From assembly GCA_944349595.1 (NCBI GenBank), contig CALVNF010000001.1, forward strand, positions 62,001-126,000: a DNA stretch of 64,000 bases. The letters run 5' to 3'. Origin of the DNA: an uncultured Bacilli bacterium (GTDB lineage Bacteria; Bacillota_I; Bacilli_A; RFN20; CAG-826). Under the pieces are notes generated by a model. That model did no database searches. It saw only the letters and a list, made by a program, of their open reading frames with translations, and was not told the DNA's origin. Below, one piece after another: positions 38,656 through 47,652 of the stretch (positions within the stretch are counted from its first letter, which is position 1; every line of letters begins with the position of its first letter). The position numbers were made by a program, and so were the translations under genes.

Positions 38656-41379
38656 ATGGATTTTTCATTTTTAAAATTTGGTTATGCAAAAATTATTGAA
38701 AAACAAAGAAACCAATTAGAAAAACAAATTAATGAAGCAGAAAGATTTGATCCATCATTTGATACAGGATTAGATGATGAAATAATAAAAGATAGAATTA
38801 GTAAGAATCTTGTTAATAAAAAGAAAAAAGTTGTAACTAAATCCTATTTTAAAATTGTATTTGATAACTTTTTCCCATTCTTTTCAATTCTAATTTATGC
38901 ACTAGCGGTAATGGTTTTAGTTGCTGGAATTGAATATTATTCACAATTAATGTTTTTAGGAGTAATTTTATGTAACTCATTAATTGGTTTAATTCAAGAT
39001 ATTAGAGCCAGAAGATTAGTTGATAAATTATCAATTGTAAATAAAGCACAAACCACAGTTGTAAGAAATGGACAAGAAATTGAAATTAATGCACATGAAT
39101 TAGTTTTAGATGATGTAATATTCTTAAAAAATGGTGACCAAGTTCCAGCTGATTGCATTGTAATTAAAGGAAAATGTGCCGTTAATGAAGCAATGTTGAC
39201 AGGAGAACCTGATGCTATTAGAAAAAAAGTTGATGATGAAATTTTATCTGGAACTTATATTTCAAGCGGAAATTGTTATGCAAGAGTAAATCGAATTGGA
39301 GCTTGTAATAAAGCCGAAATTATTCAAGCAAAAGCAGCTGCTTTTAATAAACCAAAATCAGAAATTTTAAAGTCTTTAAATTTCTTATTTAAAATTATTG
39401 CCGTTGTTGTTATTACATTATTTACTTTATCAATTGTATCATATTGGTATTCATATATTTTACAAGTTGAAACAATGAATATTAATATGGATTTTTGGAG
39501 CTGGTTTGTTGATCCAAGTGATGGTCATAGATATATTTCTGGATTTGTTGGTTCGATGGTTTCAATGATTCCAGCCGGATTATTCTTATTAACTAGTGTT
39601 ACTTTATCAGTTGGAGTTTTAGCTCTTGCAAGAAAAAGATGTTTAGTTCAAGAATTATATTGCATTGAAATGCTTGCTAGAGTTGATACTTTATGTCTTG
39701 ATAAAACTGGAACAATCACTGATGGAACAATGTCAGTCAGCGATTTGATTAGAGTTGATAAATCATATACAAATGAAAAAATAAAACAAATTATATCTTC
39801 GTTATTATTTGCAACAAAAGATGATAATTATACTGCCAAAGCATTAGTTGAAAAATTCACTGATGAAGAAGTTTTTATGGCTAGCAAAGTTTTACCATTT
39901 TCAAGCGAAACTAAATATAGTGGATGCTATTTAGAAAAAGTTGGAAGTGTTGGAATAGGGGCTTTTGGTTATATAAAAATTGACAATAAAGTTGAAGTTG
40001 AGTCAATAATTAAAAAATATACAACGAAAGGTTATCGTTGTATGATTTTAACCGTTTCAAAAGGAAGAATTGAAAAGGAAAAGCTTCCAAAAACAATGAC
40101 TTGTATTGCGGTTTTATTATTAGAAGATCATATTAGAGACGATGCACCAAGCACACTAAGTTGGTTTATGGAAAACGGAGTTGATATTAAAGTTATATCA
40201 GGTGATGATCCAATGACAGTCAGTGAAATTGCTAAAAAAACCGGCATTAAAAACTTTGATAAATATATTAATTTAGAAGGAAAAAGCATTGAAGAAGTTA
40301 AAAAAGTTGCAAATGATTACACAATTTTTGGAAGAGTATCACCAGAGCAAAAAGAAGCACTTGTTGTTTCAATGAAAGAAAGCAAGAAAACAGTTGCAAT
40401 GACTGGCGATGGTGTTAATGATATTTTAGCCTTAAAAAGAGCGGATTGTAGTATTGCAATGGCAAGTGGATCTGATGCTGCTAAAAATGTTTCTCATCTT
40501 GTTTTGCTTGATTCAAATTTCTCAGTTTTACCAAGTGTCGTTGCGGAAGGAAGAAGAGTTATTAATAACTTACAAAGAACATCATCTTTATTTTTATCTA
40601 AGACAATGTTCTCTGTAATTGTTACATTTGTTTCAATTTTAGCGGTATTTATTTCTCGAGATATTAATATGCAATTCCCATTATCGGTTTCTAATTTCTA
40701 TATTTGGGAAGTTGCATTTATTGGAGTTGGAGGTTTCTTCTTAGCTTTAGAACCAAACGCAAATAAACTAAGAGGATCGTTCTTATCAAATGCTATTAGA
40801 AAAGCACTGCCGGTATCTATTGTTATTTCAACCATAATTTTAAGTTTTTACACAATTTATATGACAAATTACTTTAACCATGATTTATGGTTGTTAGGTG
40901 ATCCTTATGTAAGATATGAAAGCGTCAATGGAGTGTGGCAAATACTTCCAGATGGAGAATATAATGGAATGTTAAGTAGGTCATTCCAAGCAATGGGAGC
41001 AATTGCAATGGCAGTAATAGGAGGCGTTTCATTTATTAAAGTTAGTCAGCCATTTTCAAAATATAGATTTTTTGTAGTAATTGGAATTATTTTATTAACT
41101 ATAATTTGTTTAACTGGGGCTTATTTAATTCCATTTGTTGATAAAAATACAAATTCAACTTCATTTGGTGGTTGGTATTTTGCATTTGAATTTACCTGGT
41201 TATCACTTAATGACTGGTTGTGGTTAATAAGTTTTGTTTGTTTTGGTGTAATTGGTTATCTTGGTTTAGATAGAGTTATAAATAAAAATAGTTATCTTGA
41301 TAAAGTTGAAAGAATTACTCAAAAACAACTAAGAAAAGAAGAAATAACATTATTTGGAGGTAAAAAACATGAAAAATAA
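38656..41379 (+). CDS. P-type cation-transporting ATPase (CtpE-like)
   Basis: About 907 residues with the P-type ATPase order: actuator MLTGEPDAI, phosphorylation site CLDKTGTITDGT, and hinge MTGDGVNDILALKRADCSIAM, with roughly ten hydrophobic segments. The ion-binding helix 4 reads SMIPAGLFLLTS where related CtpE-type pumps have PEGL, so the acidic residue is missing. The ion is therefore uncertain (Ca2+ in CtpE). The ATG at 38656 has an AAGGAGTGA ribosome binding site overlapping the stop of the ABC gene. It overlaps the next gene by 11 bases. Confidence 0.9.
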   Translation: MDFSFLKFGYAKIIEKQRNQLEKQINEAERFDPSFDTGLDDEIIKDRISKNLVNKKKKVVTKSYFKIVFDNFFPFFSILIYALAVMVLVAGIEYYSQLMFLGVILCNSLIGLIQDIRARRLVDKLSIVNKAQTTVVRNGQEIEINAHELVLDDVIFLKNGDQVPADCIVIKGKCAVNEAMLTGEPDAIRKKVDDEILSGTYISSGNCYARVNRIGACNKAEIIQAKAAAFNKPKSEILKSLNFLFKIIAVVVITLFTLSIVSYWYSYILQVETMNINMDFWSWFVDPSDGHRYISGFVGSMVSMIPAGLFLLTSVTLSVGVLALARKRCLVQELYCIEMLARVDTLCLDKTGTITDGTMSVSDLIRVDKSYTNEKIKQIISSLLFATKDDNYTAKALVEKFTDEEVFMASKVLPFSSETKYSGCYLEKVGSVGIGAFGYIKIDNKVEVESIIKKYTTKGYRCMILTVSKGRIEKEKLPKTMTCIAVLLLEDHIRDDAPSTLSWFMENGVDIKVISGDDPMTVSEIAKKTGIKNFDKYINLEGKSIEEVKKVANDYTIFGRVSPEQKEALVVSMKESKKTVAMTGDGVNDILALKRADCSIAMASGSDAAKNVSHLVLLDSNFSVLPSVVAEGRRVINNLQRTSSLFLSKTMFSVIVTFVSILAVFISRDINMQFPLSVSNFYIWEVAFIGVGGFFLALEPNANKLRGSFLSNAIRKALPVSIVISTIILSFYTIYMTNYFNHDLWLLGDPYVRYESVNGVWQILPDGEYNGMLSRSFQAMGAIAMAVIGGVSFIKVSQPFSKYRFFVVIGIILLTIICLTGAYLIPFVDKNTNSTSFGGWYFAFEFTWLSLNDWLWLISFVCFGVIGYLGLDRVINKNSYLDKVERITQKQLRKEEITLFGGKKHEK

Positions 41380-41926
41380 TGCCTCTTTAATCAAAAAGCA
41401 ATTTATAAAAGATTTGAATAATTATTCTCTTGATTCAATTAATGTTGCTTCTTTATGTAAAGAATTAAACATTCAAAGACAAACTTTTTATTATCATTTT
41501 AGAGATATTTATGATTTAACCGAATCAATTTTAGTTGACATGCAAAATGATCTATTTTTAAATGTTGATAATTCTTATTTTTTAACAAAAATATTAGAAT
41601 TTATTAAAGATGAATCAAGATTTTTTGTTGAATTAATACGAGGTAATTTAAAAGAATTAGTTATTAAGTTTTTATCTAATTTATTAATTCCTTGTATTCA
41701 ATTTAGATTAGATGAATTTGATGAAATAAAATATTTATCAAAAAAAGAAGTTAATGAAATAATTAATTATCATAAAACTGCAATCAGTAATTTAATAATT
41801 AACGAATTAAAAGATGAAGATGATTATAATATTTCAATTACATTAAATAAAATTGAAATATTTATAAATAAAAAAGTTTTAGAACTAAACATTAAATATA
41901 TTAATGAGAATAGGAATAAAATTTAA
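41369..41926 (+). CDS. TetR-like transcriptional regulator
   Basis: 185 residues. The N-terminal HTH reads SINVASLCKELNIQRQTFYYHFRDIYDLTE, the TetR/DhaS-type recognition helix. The C-terminal half is helical with no recognised ligand site. A GGAGGT ribosome binding site lies within the end of the ATPase gene and sets the ATG at 41369, rather than the GTG-like start at 41354. Its place inside the operon suggests it controls the operon, but no palindrome was seen over the upstream promoter. Confidence 0.82.
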   Translation: MKNNASLIKKQFIKDLNNYSLDSINVASLCKELNIQRQTFYYHFRDIYDLTESILVDMQNDLFLNVDNSYFLTKILEFIKDESRFFVELIRGNLKELVIKFLSNLLIPCIQFRLDEFDEIKYLSKKEVNEIINYHKTAISNLIINELKDEDDYNISITLNKIEIFINKKVLELNIKYINENRNKI

Positions 41927-41928
41927 TT

Positions 41929-43116
41929 ATGGAAGATTTCGAATTTATTTCACCAACTAAAATATATTTTGGAAAACAAAAATATTTAAGAATTGCAGAG
42001 ATTTTAAAAGTATATAATAAAAATAATATACTTATTGTTATTGGACAACATCATGTAAAATCATCTGGTTTATTAAATGAAATATTAAATTTATTAAATA
42101 AATCTAATATATCTTATTTAATATTAGATAACATTAGACCTAATCCAATAAAAAAAGATGTAATAAAAGGATTAGATTTAATCAAAAACAAAAACATTGA
42201 TTTAATTTTAGCAATTGGCGGTGGTAGTGTAATTGATACCGCAAAAAGCATAGCTGTAAATTATTATTATGATAAAGATGTTTTTGATTTTAATTTAAAA
42301 AAAGCAATACCTACAAAATCTTTACCAATTGGAGTTATTTTAACAATTCCCGCAAGTGGTAGTGAGCTTTCAAATTCTTGTGTGATTCAAGATGATGAAC
42401 TTAAAATTAAAAAAGGATTTAATAGTGATTTAGTAAGACCATTATTTGTAGTTGAAGATCCAATATTAACTTTAAGTCTTCCAAAATATCAAACAATGTG
42501 TGGTATTGTTGATATTTTAATGCATACTTTTGAAAGATTCTTATCTAAAAGTAGTGATGAAATGTTAGCTGATTATTTAGCTATTGGATTATTAAAAAAT
42601 GTAATTGATAATTCACTTAAATTACTTAAAAATCCAAACGATTATGAAGCAAGAGCAAATATTATGTTAGCAAGTTCATTTTCACATAATAACTTAACAA
42701 ATTTAGGTAAAAACCATAATATGCCAGTTCATTATTTAGAACATATTTTATCTGGAATTTATCCGAGTGTTGCTCATGGGGCAGGTTTAGCAGTTATTTT
42801 TCCACAATTTTTAAAAGAATTTTTTGAACAAGATTATAAAAAGTTAGCAATATTAAACAAATATTTATTTAACACATTTATTGAAAATGAGAGAGAATGT
42901 GGTAAATTATTTATTGAAAATTTACAAAATTACTTTAAAATTTTAGGTATGCCTCTAAGTTTTGCAGATTTAGGCATAACTAATTGTGACATTAATGAAT
43001 TAGCAAAACAATTTGTCAAAAATGGTACACGTGAGATTGATCATAATGGCAAAATGTTAAATGAAGAAATCTCAAAAAATATATTCATTAGATGTTTAGG
43101 AGGTAAAAATCAATGA
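41929..43116 (+). CDS. Iron-containing alcohol dehydrogenase
   Basis: A 395-residue group III dehydrogenase, NAD(P)H-dependent, close to butanol dehydrogenases. The nucleotide loop is LAIGGGSVIDTAKSIA near residues 96-111. Metal ligands are visible as Asp and His in GIVDILMHTFERF, then HYLEHILSG and VAHGAGLAVIFP. The natural aldehyde or alcohol is unknown. It lies two bases after the TetR-like gene and overlaps the next gene by four. Confidence 0.92.
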   Translation: MEDFEFISPTKIYFGKQKYLRIAEILKVYNKNNILIVIGQHHVKSSGLLNEILNLLNKSNISYLILDNIRPNPIKKDVIKGLDLIKNKNIDLILAIGGGSVIDTAKSIAVNYYYDKDVFDFNLKKAIPTKSLPIGVILTIPASGSELSNSCVIQDDELKIKKGFNSDLVRPLFVVEDPILTLSLPKYQTMCGIVDILMHTFERFLSKSSDEMLADYLAIGLLKNVIDNSLKLLKNPNDYEARANIMLASSFSHNNLTNLGKNHNMPVHYLEHILSGIYPSVAHGAGLAVIFPQFLKEFFEQDYKKLAILNKYLFNTFIENERECGKLFIENLQNYFKILGMPLSFADLGITNCDINELAKQFVKNGTREIDHNGKMLNEEISKNIFIRCLGGKNQ

Positions 43117-44336
43117 AAAAAGAAGATTGGGCGAGTCTTATTGTTTATGCAATAATTATAGTCTCTGCTATCCTTGTATTTTTATATGTTGTAAGTCCAA
43201 TTTATGTATCAAACGGTGTTGAAGGTGCAATGGGTTTTGCTTATTCACTTGGTGGATTTTTAGTAACACTCATAGTTGGTGGATTATTAACAGAAATAGG
43301 TCACGTTTTAGGTGCCAAAATTGGAAAATATCAAATAATTTCAGTTAATTTTTTATGGTTAAATCTTTATAAAAAAGACAATAAATTTAAATTTAGATTT
43401 AAATCTTTTGATGGTTTAATGGGTGATACAATTGTTATGCCAAAAAAAGATGAAAACGATAAATTTATTTCAAAACCAAAGGCTATGTTATGGCTTCCAA
43501 TTATTTTCTTAATCTTATTATTAGTTGGAAGTTTCTTCTTATATAGTTTAACCGAAGGAATTTGGCAAGCAGTCGGTGTTGTATCTTTATTTGTTTCAGC
43601 AATGTTATTATTCTATGATATTGTTCCAACTCAATTAGATTCATTAACTGATGGTTATCAATTAACAATTGTTATGAAAAAAGAAAATATTGAAGCTTTC
43701 AATGAATCATTAAGAGTTAGAAGTTGCAATATTTTAGGACAAGATCCTGGTGATACAAAAGTATTTGATGATGTTACAGATTATACTTATGATATTAATT
43801 TAGTAAAAGTTTATAAATATTTATTAGAAAATAAACAAGATGAAGCTTATAAAATTTTAGATAAAATGTGTCAAAATACTGAAAAATTATCTGAAAAAAA
43901 TAAAGCTAAATTATTTGCTCAAAAAACTTATTTATTAATAATTAATGATAAATTAACTGAAGCAAAAGAATTCTATTATGAAAAACTTTCTCAAGAAGAA
44001 AGAAAAAATATCTCTAATCTTGGTGTTATTGAATGTATTAGAGCTTATGTATTAGTTGCAGGTATTTTAGAAAACTCTGAAGGAGAAGTTCAATATACAA
44101 CTTCAAGAGCTAATGCGGCTTATAAAAAAGTTGAATCTGGAAGAAAAGAAATAGAAAAAACTTTATACAAAAATGCATTAGTAAAAGTCAGAGAAAAACA
44201 TCCAACATGGCAACTTGTCTTAAAAGATGTTAAAAAAGTTAAAAAAGATGATAATCAAAGCGCAACATCAACAAAAGCAAAAACTAATAATAAAACTTCA
44301 AAAGTCGACGATGACGATGATGAAGATGATGATTAA
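43113..44336 (+). CDS. M50-like membrane protein with degenerate metalloprotease motif
   Basis: 407 residues. An N-terminal membrane half has helices near 8-30, 42-66, 125-148 and 150-170. Helix two contains TEIGHVLGAKIGKYQIIS at residues 60-77, which lines up with the HExxH site of site-2 proteases but has Thr in place of the first His. A PTQLDSLTDG stretch (172-181) resembles the second M50 metal motif with its Asp. A cytosolic helical, TPR-like half follows and ends in a run of Asp/Glu. It is probably a catalytically altered or inactive M50 relative. Last gene of the operon; a terminator follows. Confidence 0.6.
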   Translation: MKKEDWASLIVYAIIIVSAILVFLYVVSPIYVSNGVEGAMGFAYSLGGFLVTLIVGGLLTEIGHVLGAKIGKYQIISVNFLWLNLYKKDNKFKFRFKSFDGLMGDTIVMPKKDENDKFISKPKAMLWLPIIFLILLLVGSFFLYSLTEGIWQAVGVVSLFVSAMLLFYDIVPTQLDSLTDGYQLTIVMKKENIEAFNESLRVRSCNILGQDPGDTKVFDDVTDYTYDINLVKVYKYLLENKQDEAYKILDKMCQNTEKLSEKNKAKLFAQKTYLLIINDKLTEAKEFYYEKLSQEERKNISNLGVIECIRAYVLVAGILENSEGEVQYTTSRANAAYKKVESGRKEIEKTLYKNALVKVREKHPTWQLVLKDVKKVKKDDNQSATSTKAKTNNKTSKVDDDDDEDDD

Positions 44337-44358
44337 ACTAAACTAAATTTAAAATTTA

Positions 44359-44387
44359 AACCGTGGATAAAGATCCGCGGTTTTTTT
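44359..44387 (+). terminator. Intrinsic terminator of the ABC/P-ATPase/ADH operon
   Basis: ACCGTGGAT (44360-44368) pairs with ATCCGCGGT (44373-44381), one G-U pair, loop AAAG, then seven T residues. Confidence 0.88.
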
Positions 44388-44470
44388 ATTTACTTTAAAA
44401 TTAAAAATATTATATTTAAAACCCCACGGATTTTTATAGTTTTAATTATAAAGTTTATTTAAAAATAAAA

Positions 44471-44496
44471 ACATGCGTTAAGAACGCATGTTTTTA
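44471..44496 (-). terminator. Intrinsic terminator after mscL
   Basis: AACATGCGTT and AACGCATGTT form a perfect stem around a short AG loop; A-runs on the left give a U-tract when read on the minus strand, downstream of mscL. The T-run on the right lets it work on the plus strand as well. Confidence 0.82.
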
Positions 44497-44523
44497 TCAG
44501 AAAGGTTTATTAGATAATATTAT

Positions 44524-45267
44524 TTACTTCTTTTCTTCAGAAGTGCCGTTTAGTAATTTTAATTCTTCTTTAATTTGTAATAAAACATCTAATTCAGTAG
44601 GTTTTGGAGCACCAACTTCAACTGGTGCAGGTCTTTCTTCTGGATGTTTTTTATAATATTCTTCTCTAAGAGCTTCTTCCATTTCTTTTCTCTTTTTGGA
44701 AAGATAATTATAAACTTTAACAATTACAAATAATGTAAATGCTATGATTAAGAATGAAATAATAGCATTAATAACTGCACCCCAATCAATTAAAGAAGCA
44801 GTATTATAAACATATGTTCCACCATGAAGTGTGTATTTTGATAAGATTTCGTTTTTAACTGTTTCAATAATTAATGGATCTGTGCCTTCGGTTTCACCAT
44901 ATCTTATTAAAGACATTTTTTCAGCTAAATCTTGTAAATCAGAACTGGAGAATGATTGACCAATACCATCCAAACCTGCTTGAGTTGCATTTAATGCTGG
45001 TAAAACTGTAAATAATCCACTTAAACCACCTGGAACGCCCCAAGTACAAATACTTAATAAGATATTAACAACTGATGTTACAATAGCACTAAATGCACCA
45101 CCAATGACAACACCAACCGCCATATCAACGACATTTCCACGTGTTATGAACGCTTTAAATTCTTTCCATAAACCTTTTCTTTTGTTTTTTCTTTGAGCTC
45201 TTTTTTCTGCCTTAGCTTTTTCTTTTTCAGCTTGCTCAGGCGTAAGTTTCTTTTCTTCTTTTTCCAT
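44524..45267 (-). CDS. mscL: Large-conductance mechanosensitive channel MscL (extended form)
   Basis: 247 residues against ~130-150 for usual MscL. The family core is clear: [23 protein letters not shown] with the first membrane helix, then a second helix [20 protein letters not shown] and a C-terminal helix ending [11 protein letters not shown]. Two parts are longer than usual: a Lys/Glu-rich cytosolic N-terminus of ~40 residues and a ~75-residue extracellular loop between the helices. I chose the ATG at 45267 because TAGGAG stands 8 bases upstream; the frame is open to 45285. Confidence 0.92.
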   Translation of the reverse strand: MEKEEKKLTPEQAEKEKAKAEKRAQRKNKRKGLWKEFKAFITRGNVVDMAVGVVIGGAFSAIVTSVVNILLSICTWGVPGGLSGLFTVLPALNATQAGLDGIGQSFSSSDLQDLAEKMSLIRYGETEGTDPLIIETVKNEILSKYTLHGGTYVYNTASLIDWGAVINAIISFLIIAFTLFVIVKVYNYLSKKRKEMEEALREEYYKKHPEERPAPVEVGAPKPTELDVLLQIKEELKLLNGTSEEKK

Positions 45268-45383
45268 AATAGAAACTCCTAACACTAATATTATAAATAT
45301 ATTAAAATGACTTTAAAACAATAAAAAATAATATAAAATTATATTAATGCATTTAGTAAAATAAGTTTTATGGAGGATATCTT

Positions 45384-46250
45384 ATGGCAATAAGTCTAAT
45401 AACTGATACATTGTGTGATTTATCAAAAGAATTATATGATGTAGTTAAATGTGCTGCTGTGCTTCCTTTAATTGTTAATTTTAAAGGTGATGAAAAAGAG
45501 TATTATGATGGAGTTGATATTACTCCAGATGAAATATATAAAAGAGTCGAAAAAGAAAAAAGTACACCAAAAACTGCTGCAATTAGTGTACAAAGATTTT
45601 TGGAAGTATTTAAAAAAGAATTGGAAAAAGGTAATCAAGTATTTTATGTGGGAACTGGAAGTGGAATTTCCTCAACATTTCAAAATGCAGTCCTTGCAAA
45701 AAACCAATTAAATAGTGATGATATTGAATTATCAGATTCAAAAACTTTATCAACTGGCATCGGTTTGTTATTACTTAAAGCAAGAAAATATATAGATGAG
45801 GGGAAAAATATTCATGAAATTAAAGAATTAATTGATAAACATGCTGATAATTCTAGTGTTAAGTTCTGTGTTGATGTTTTAGATTATTTATATAAAGGCG
45901 GAAGATGTTCTACAGCTGCATTTTTAATGGGTAATTTTTTACATATTCATCCAATTATTAAAGTAGTTAATAATAAATTAATAGTTGAAAAGAAAGTTCG
46001 TGGCAAATATGAAAAAGCCATGGATGAACAAATTAACGAATTTAAAAATGATCTTCATAAAATTGATATGGAAAATGTATTTATTACTCATAGTGGTCCA
46101 AGTGATTGTAAAGATTATGAATATATAAAAGAAAGAATTGAAAAATATGTTCCAAAAGGTCATTTACATATTACAAGAGCCGGCGCAACTGTTTCATCTC
46201 ATTGTGGACCTAGAACAATTGGAATTTTATATTTATTTAAAGTAAAATAA
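45384..46250 (+). CDS. DegV family fatty-acid-binding protein
   Basis: A 288-residue two-domain DegV protein. SLITDTLCDLSKEL at the N-terminus, VGTGSGISSTFQNAVLAK in the middle and LDYLYKGGRCSTAAFLMGN are family landmarks. DegV (FakB-type) proteins bind a fatty acid and present it to the FakA kinase for phospholipid synthesis; no fakA is seen in this window. A TGGAGGAT ribosome binding site precedes the ATG. It is a single gene ended by a shared bidirectional terminator. Confidence 0.9.
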   Translation: MAISLITDTLCDLSKELYDVVKCAAVLPLIVNFKGDEKEYYDGVDITPDEIYKRVEKEKSTPKTAAISVQRFLEVFKKELEKGNQVFYVGTGSGISSTFQNAVLAKNQLNSDDIELSDSKTLSTGIGLLLLKARKYIDEGKNIHEIKELIDKHADNSSVKFCVDVLDYLYKGGRCSTAAFLMGNFLHIHPIIKVVNNKLIVEKKVRGKYEKAMDEQINEFKNDLHKIDMENVFITHSGPSDCKDYEYIKERIEKYVPKGHLHITRAGATVSSHCGPRTIGILYLFKVK

Positions 46251-46277
46251 AAAATATTAAGGTTTTGCAAAGATTTT

Positions 46278-46303
46278 AAAAGCATCCATTACTGGATGCT
46301 TTT
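46278..46303. terminator. Bidirectional terminator between degV and tldE
   Basis: AAAAGCATCCA (46278-46288) and TGGATGCTTTT (46293-46303) form a perfect 11-base stem with a 4-base loop between convergent genes. Confidence 0.88.
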
Positions 46304-46329
46304 AATTTAGTATTGTTTTTTTAAGTGTC

Positions 46330-47652
46330 TTATTTACCAGAAACGCTTAATTTTTTGATTAAAATACTTGGAACCCTTGTATCAAGTACATCTTTTGAAT
46401 CGCTACAAATAGTTGCAATGTTATTAAACATTTCAAATAAATTTCCACTTAAAACAATAAGTGATAATGGTTTAGTAATTTTACCATCTTCAATTAAATA
46501 ACCTTGAGATTGTAAATTAAATTCACCAGATTGAGAATTTAAACCAGCATGAATTCCAGAAATTTCTGTAATATAAATACCTTTTTTAATTTTTGAAACT
46601 GTTTCATCAAAACTTTGTCTTCCTGGTTTAATAATAACATTGGTAAATGAAATTCCAATTTTTGGTCCACTCATATAACCATTACCTGTTGATTCTACGT
46701 TATCTTTTTTAGCGGTTGTTAAATTATATAAATAAGTTTTTAAAACCCCATTTTTTATTAATTCTTTATTATAAGTTGCAACACCTTCATCATCAAAACT
46801 TCTAGCAAATATATTTTTTTCAAGCGGTTTTTCATAAACAGTTAATTTTTTTGAAGCAATTTGTTGATTTAATTTATTAATTAAAATAGAAGAGCCTTTT
46901 TGGATTTCTTCACTACTTGTTGAAGTAAGTAATTTATTAATTAATGTTGCAACAGTCTCTTGATTTAATAAAACTTTATATTTTCCAGATTTTACTTGAA
47001 TTGGATTTAATTTTTTAATTGCTTTACTTGCTAATTCATCACACCATTTATCAATATCAAATTTTGAAAAATCATTATCAATGAACATATCACCTTCGGA
47101 GACAACCTGGCCATTGTCCTTTGCAGTAACTTGAGCATAAATTTGATAATAATTAGTTTTTGATTTTAATTTCAATCCATAAGAATTAGCAATTTGAGAT
47201 TCCTTTGAATTTTCACTGTAACCAACAATTACGTTTTGAATTCTAGGATCAAATTCATATAATTTATTTTCTATATCAAATAATTTTTTAATTTTTTCAT
47301 CTTTTGATATATTTTCAAGATCTTTATTAAAAGTATGAACTTTCTTATATTTTTTTGATCCTTTAAAAATAATAGTGTCATCATTTTTTTCAATATATTT
47401 AGAACTCTCAATTATTGAATTAACTAAATAATCAAAACTATCTTTATTTATATCGTTAGTATTTGAAAAACCCATAACATTGTTATAAATTCCTCGAGCG
47501 GTTAATGAAGATGTAGAAGAAGCAGAATATGAATCAATATCATGACTAAATATTGAACATTCAAAAGAAGAATTAGAAGTATATTTTAATTCTGATTCTT
47601 CAATTCCTTTATCTTTAGCAAGTTTAAAAAATTGATTATAATTTATTTTCAT
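46330..47652 (-). CDS. tldE: TldE/PmbA family metalloprotease subunit
   Basis: 440 residues of the PmbA/TldE family, the non-catalytic partner in the TldD/TldE heterodimer. The C-terminal part GPKIGISFTNVIIKPG and GIHAGLNSQSGEFNLQSQGYLIEDG is characteristic. The HExxxH motif of TldD is absent, as expected. The start overlaps the tldD stop by four bases, so the subunits are co-translated. Known roles are peptide proteolysis, including microcin and CcdA processing in Escherichia coli; the target here is unknown. Confidence 0.9.
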   Translation of the reverse strand: MKINYNQFFKLAKDKGIEESELKYTSNSSFECSIFSHDIDSYSASSTSSLTARGIYNNVMGFSNTNDINKDSFDYLVNSIIESSKYIEKNDDTIIFKGSKKYKKVHTFNKDLENISKDEKIKKLFDIENKLYEFDPRIQNVIVGYSENSKESQIANSYGLKLKSKTNYYQIYAQVTAKDNGQVVSEGDMFIDNDFSKFDIDKWCDELASKAIKKLNPIQVKSGKYKVLLNQETVATLINKLLTSTSSEEIQKGSSILINKLNQQIASKKLTVYEKPLEKNIFARSFDDEGVATYNKELIKNGVLKTYLYNLTTAKKDNVESTGNGYMSGPKIGISFTNVIIKPGRQSFDETVSKIKKGIYITEISGIHAGLNSQSGEFNLQSQGYLIEDGKITKPLSLIVLSGNLFEMFNNIATICSDSKDVLDTRVPSILIKKLSVSGK

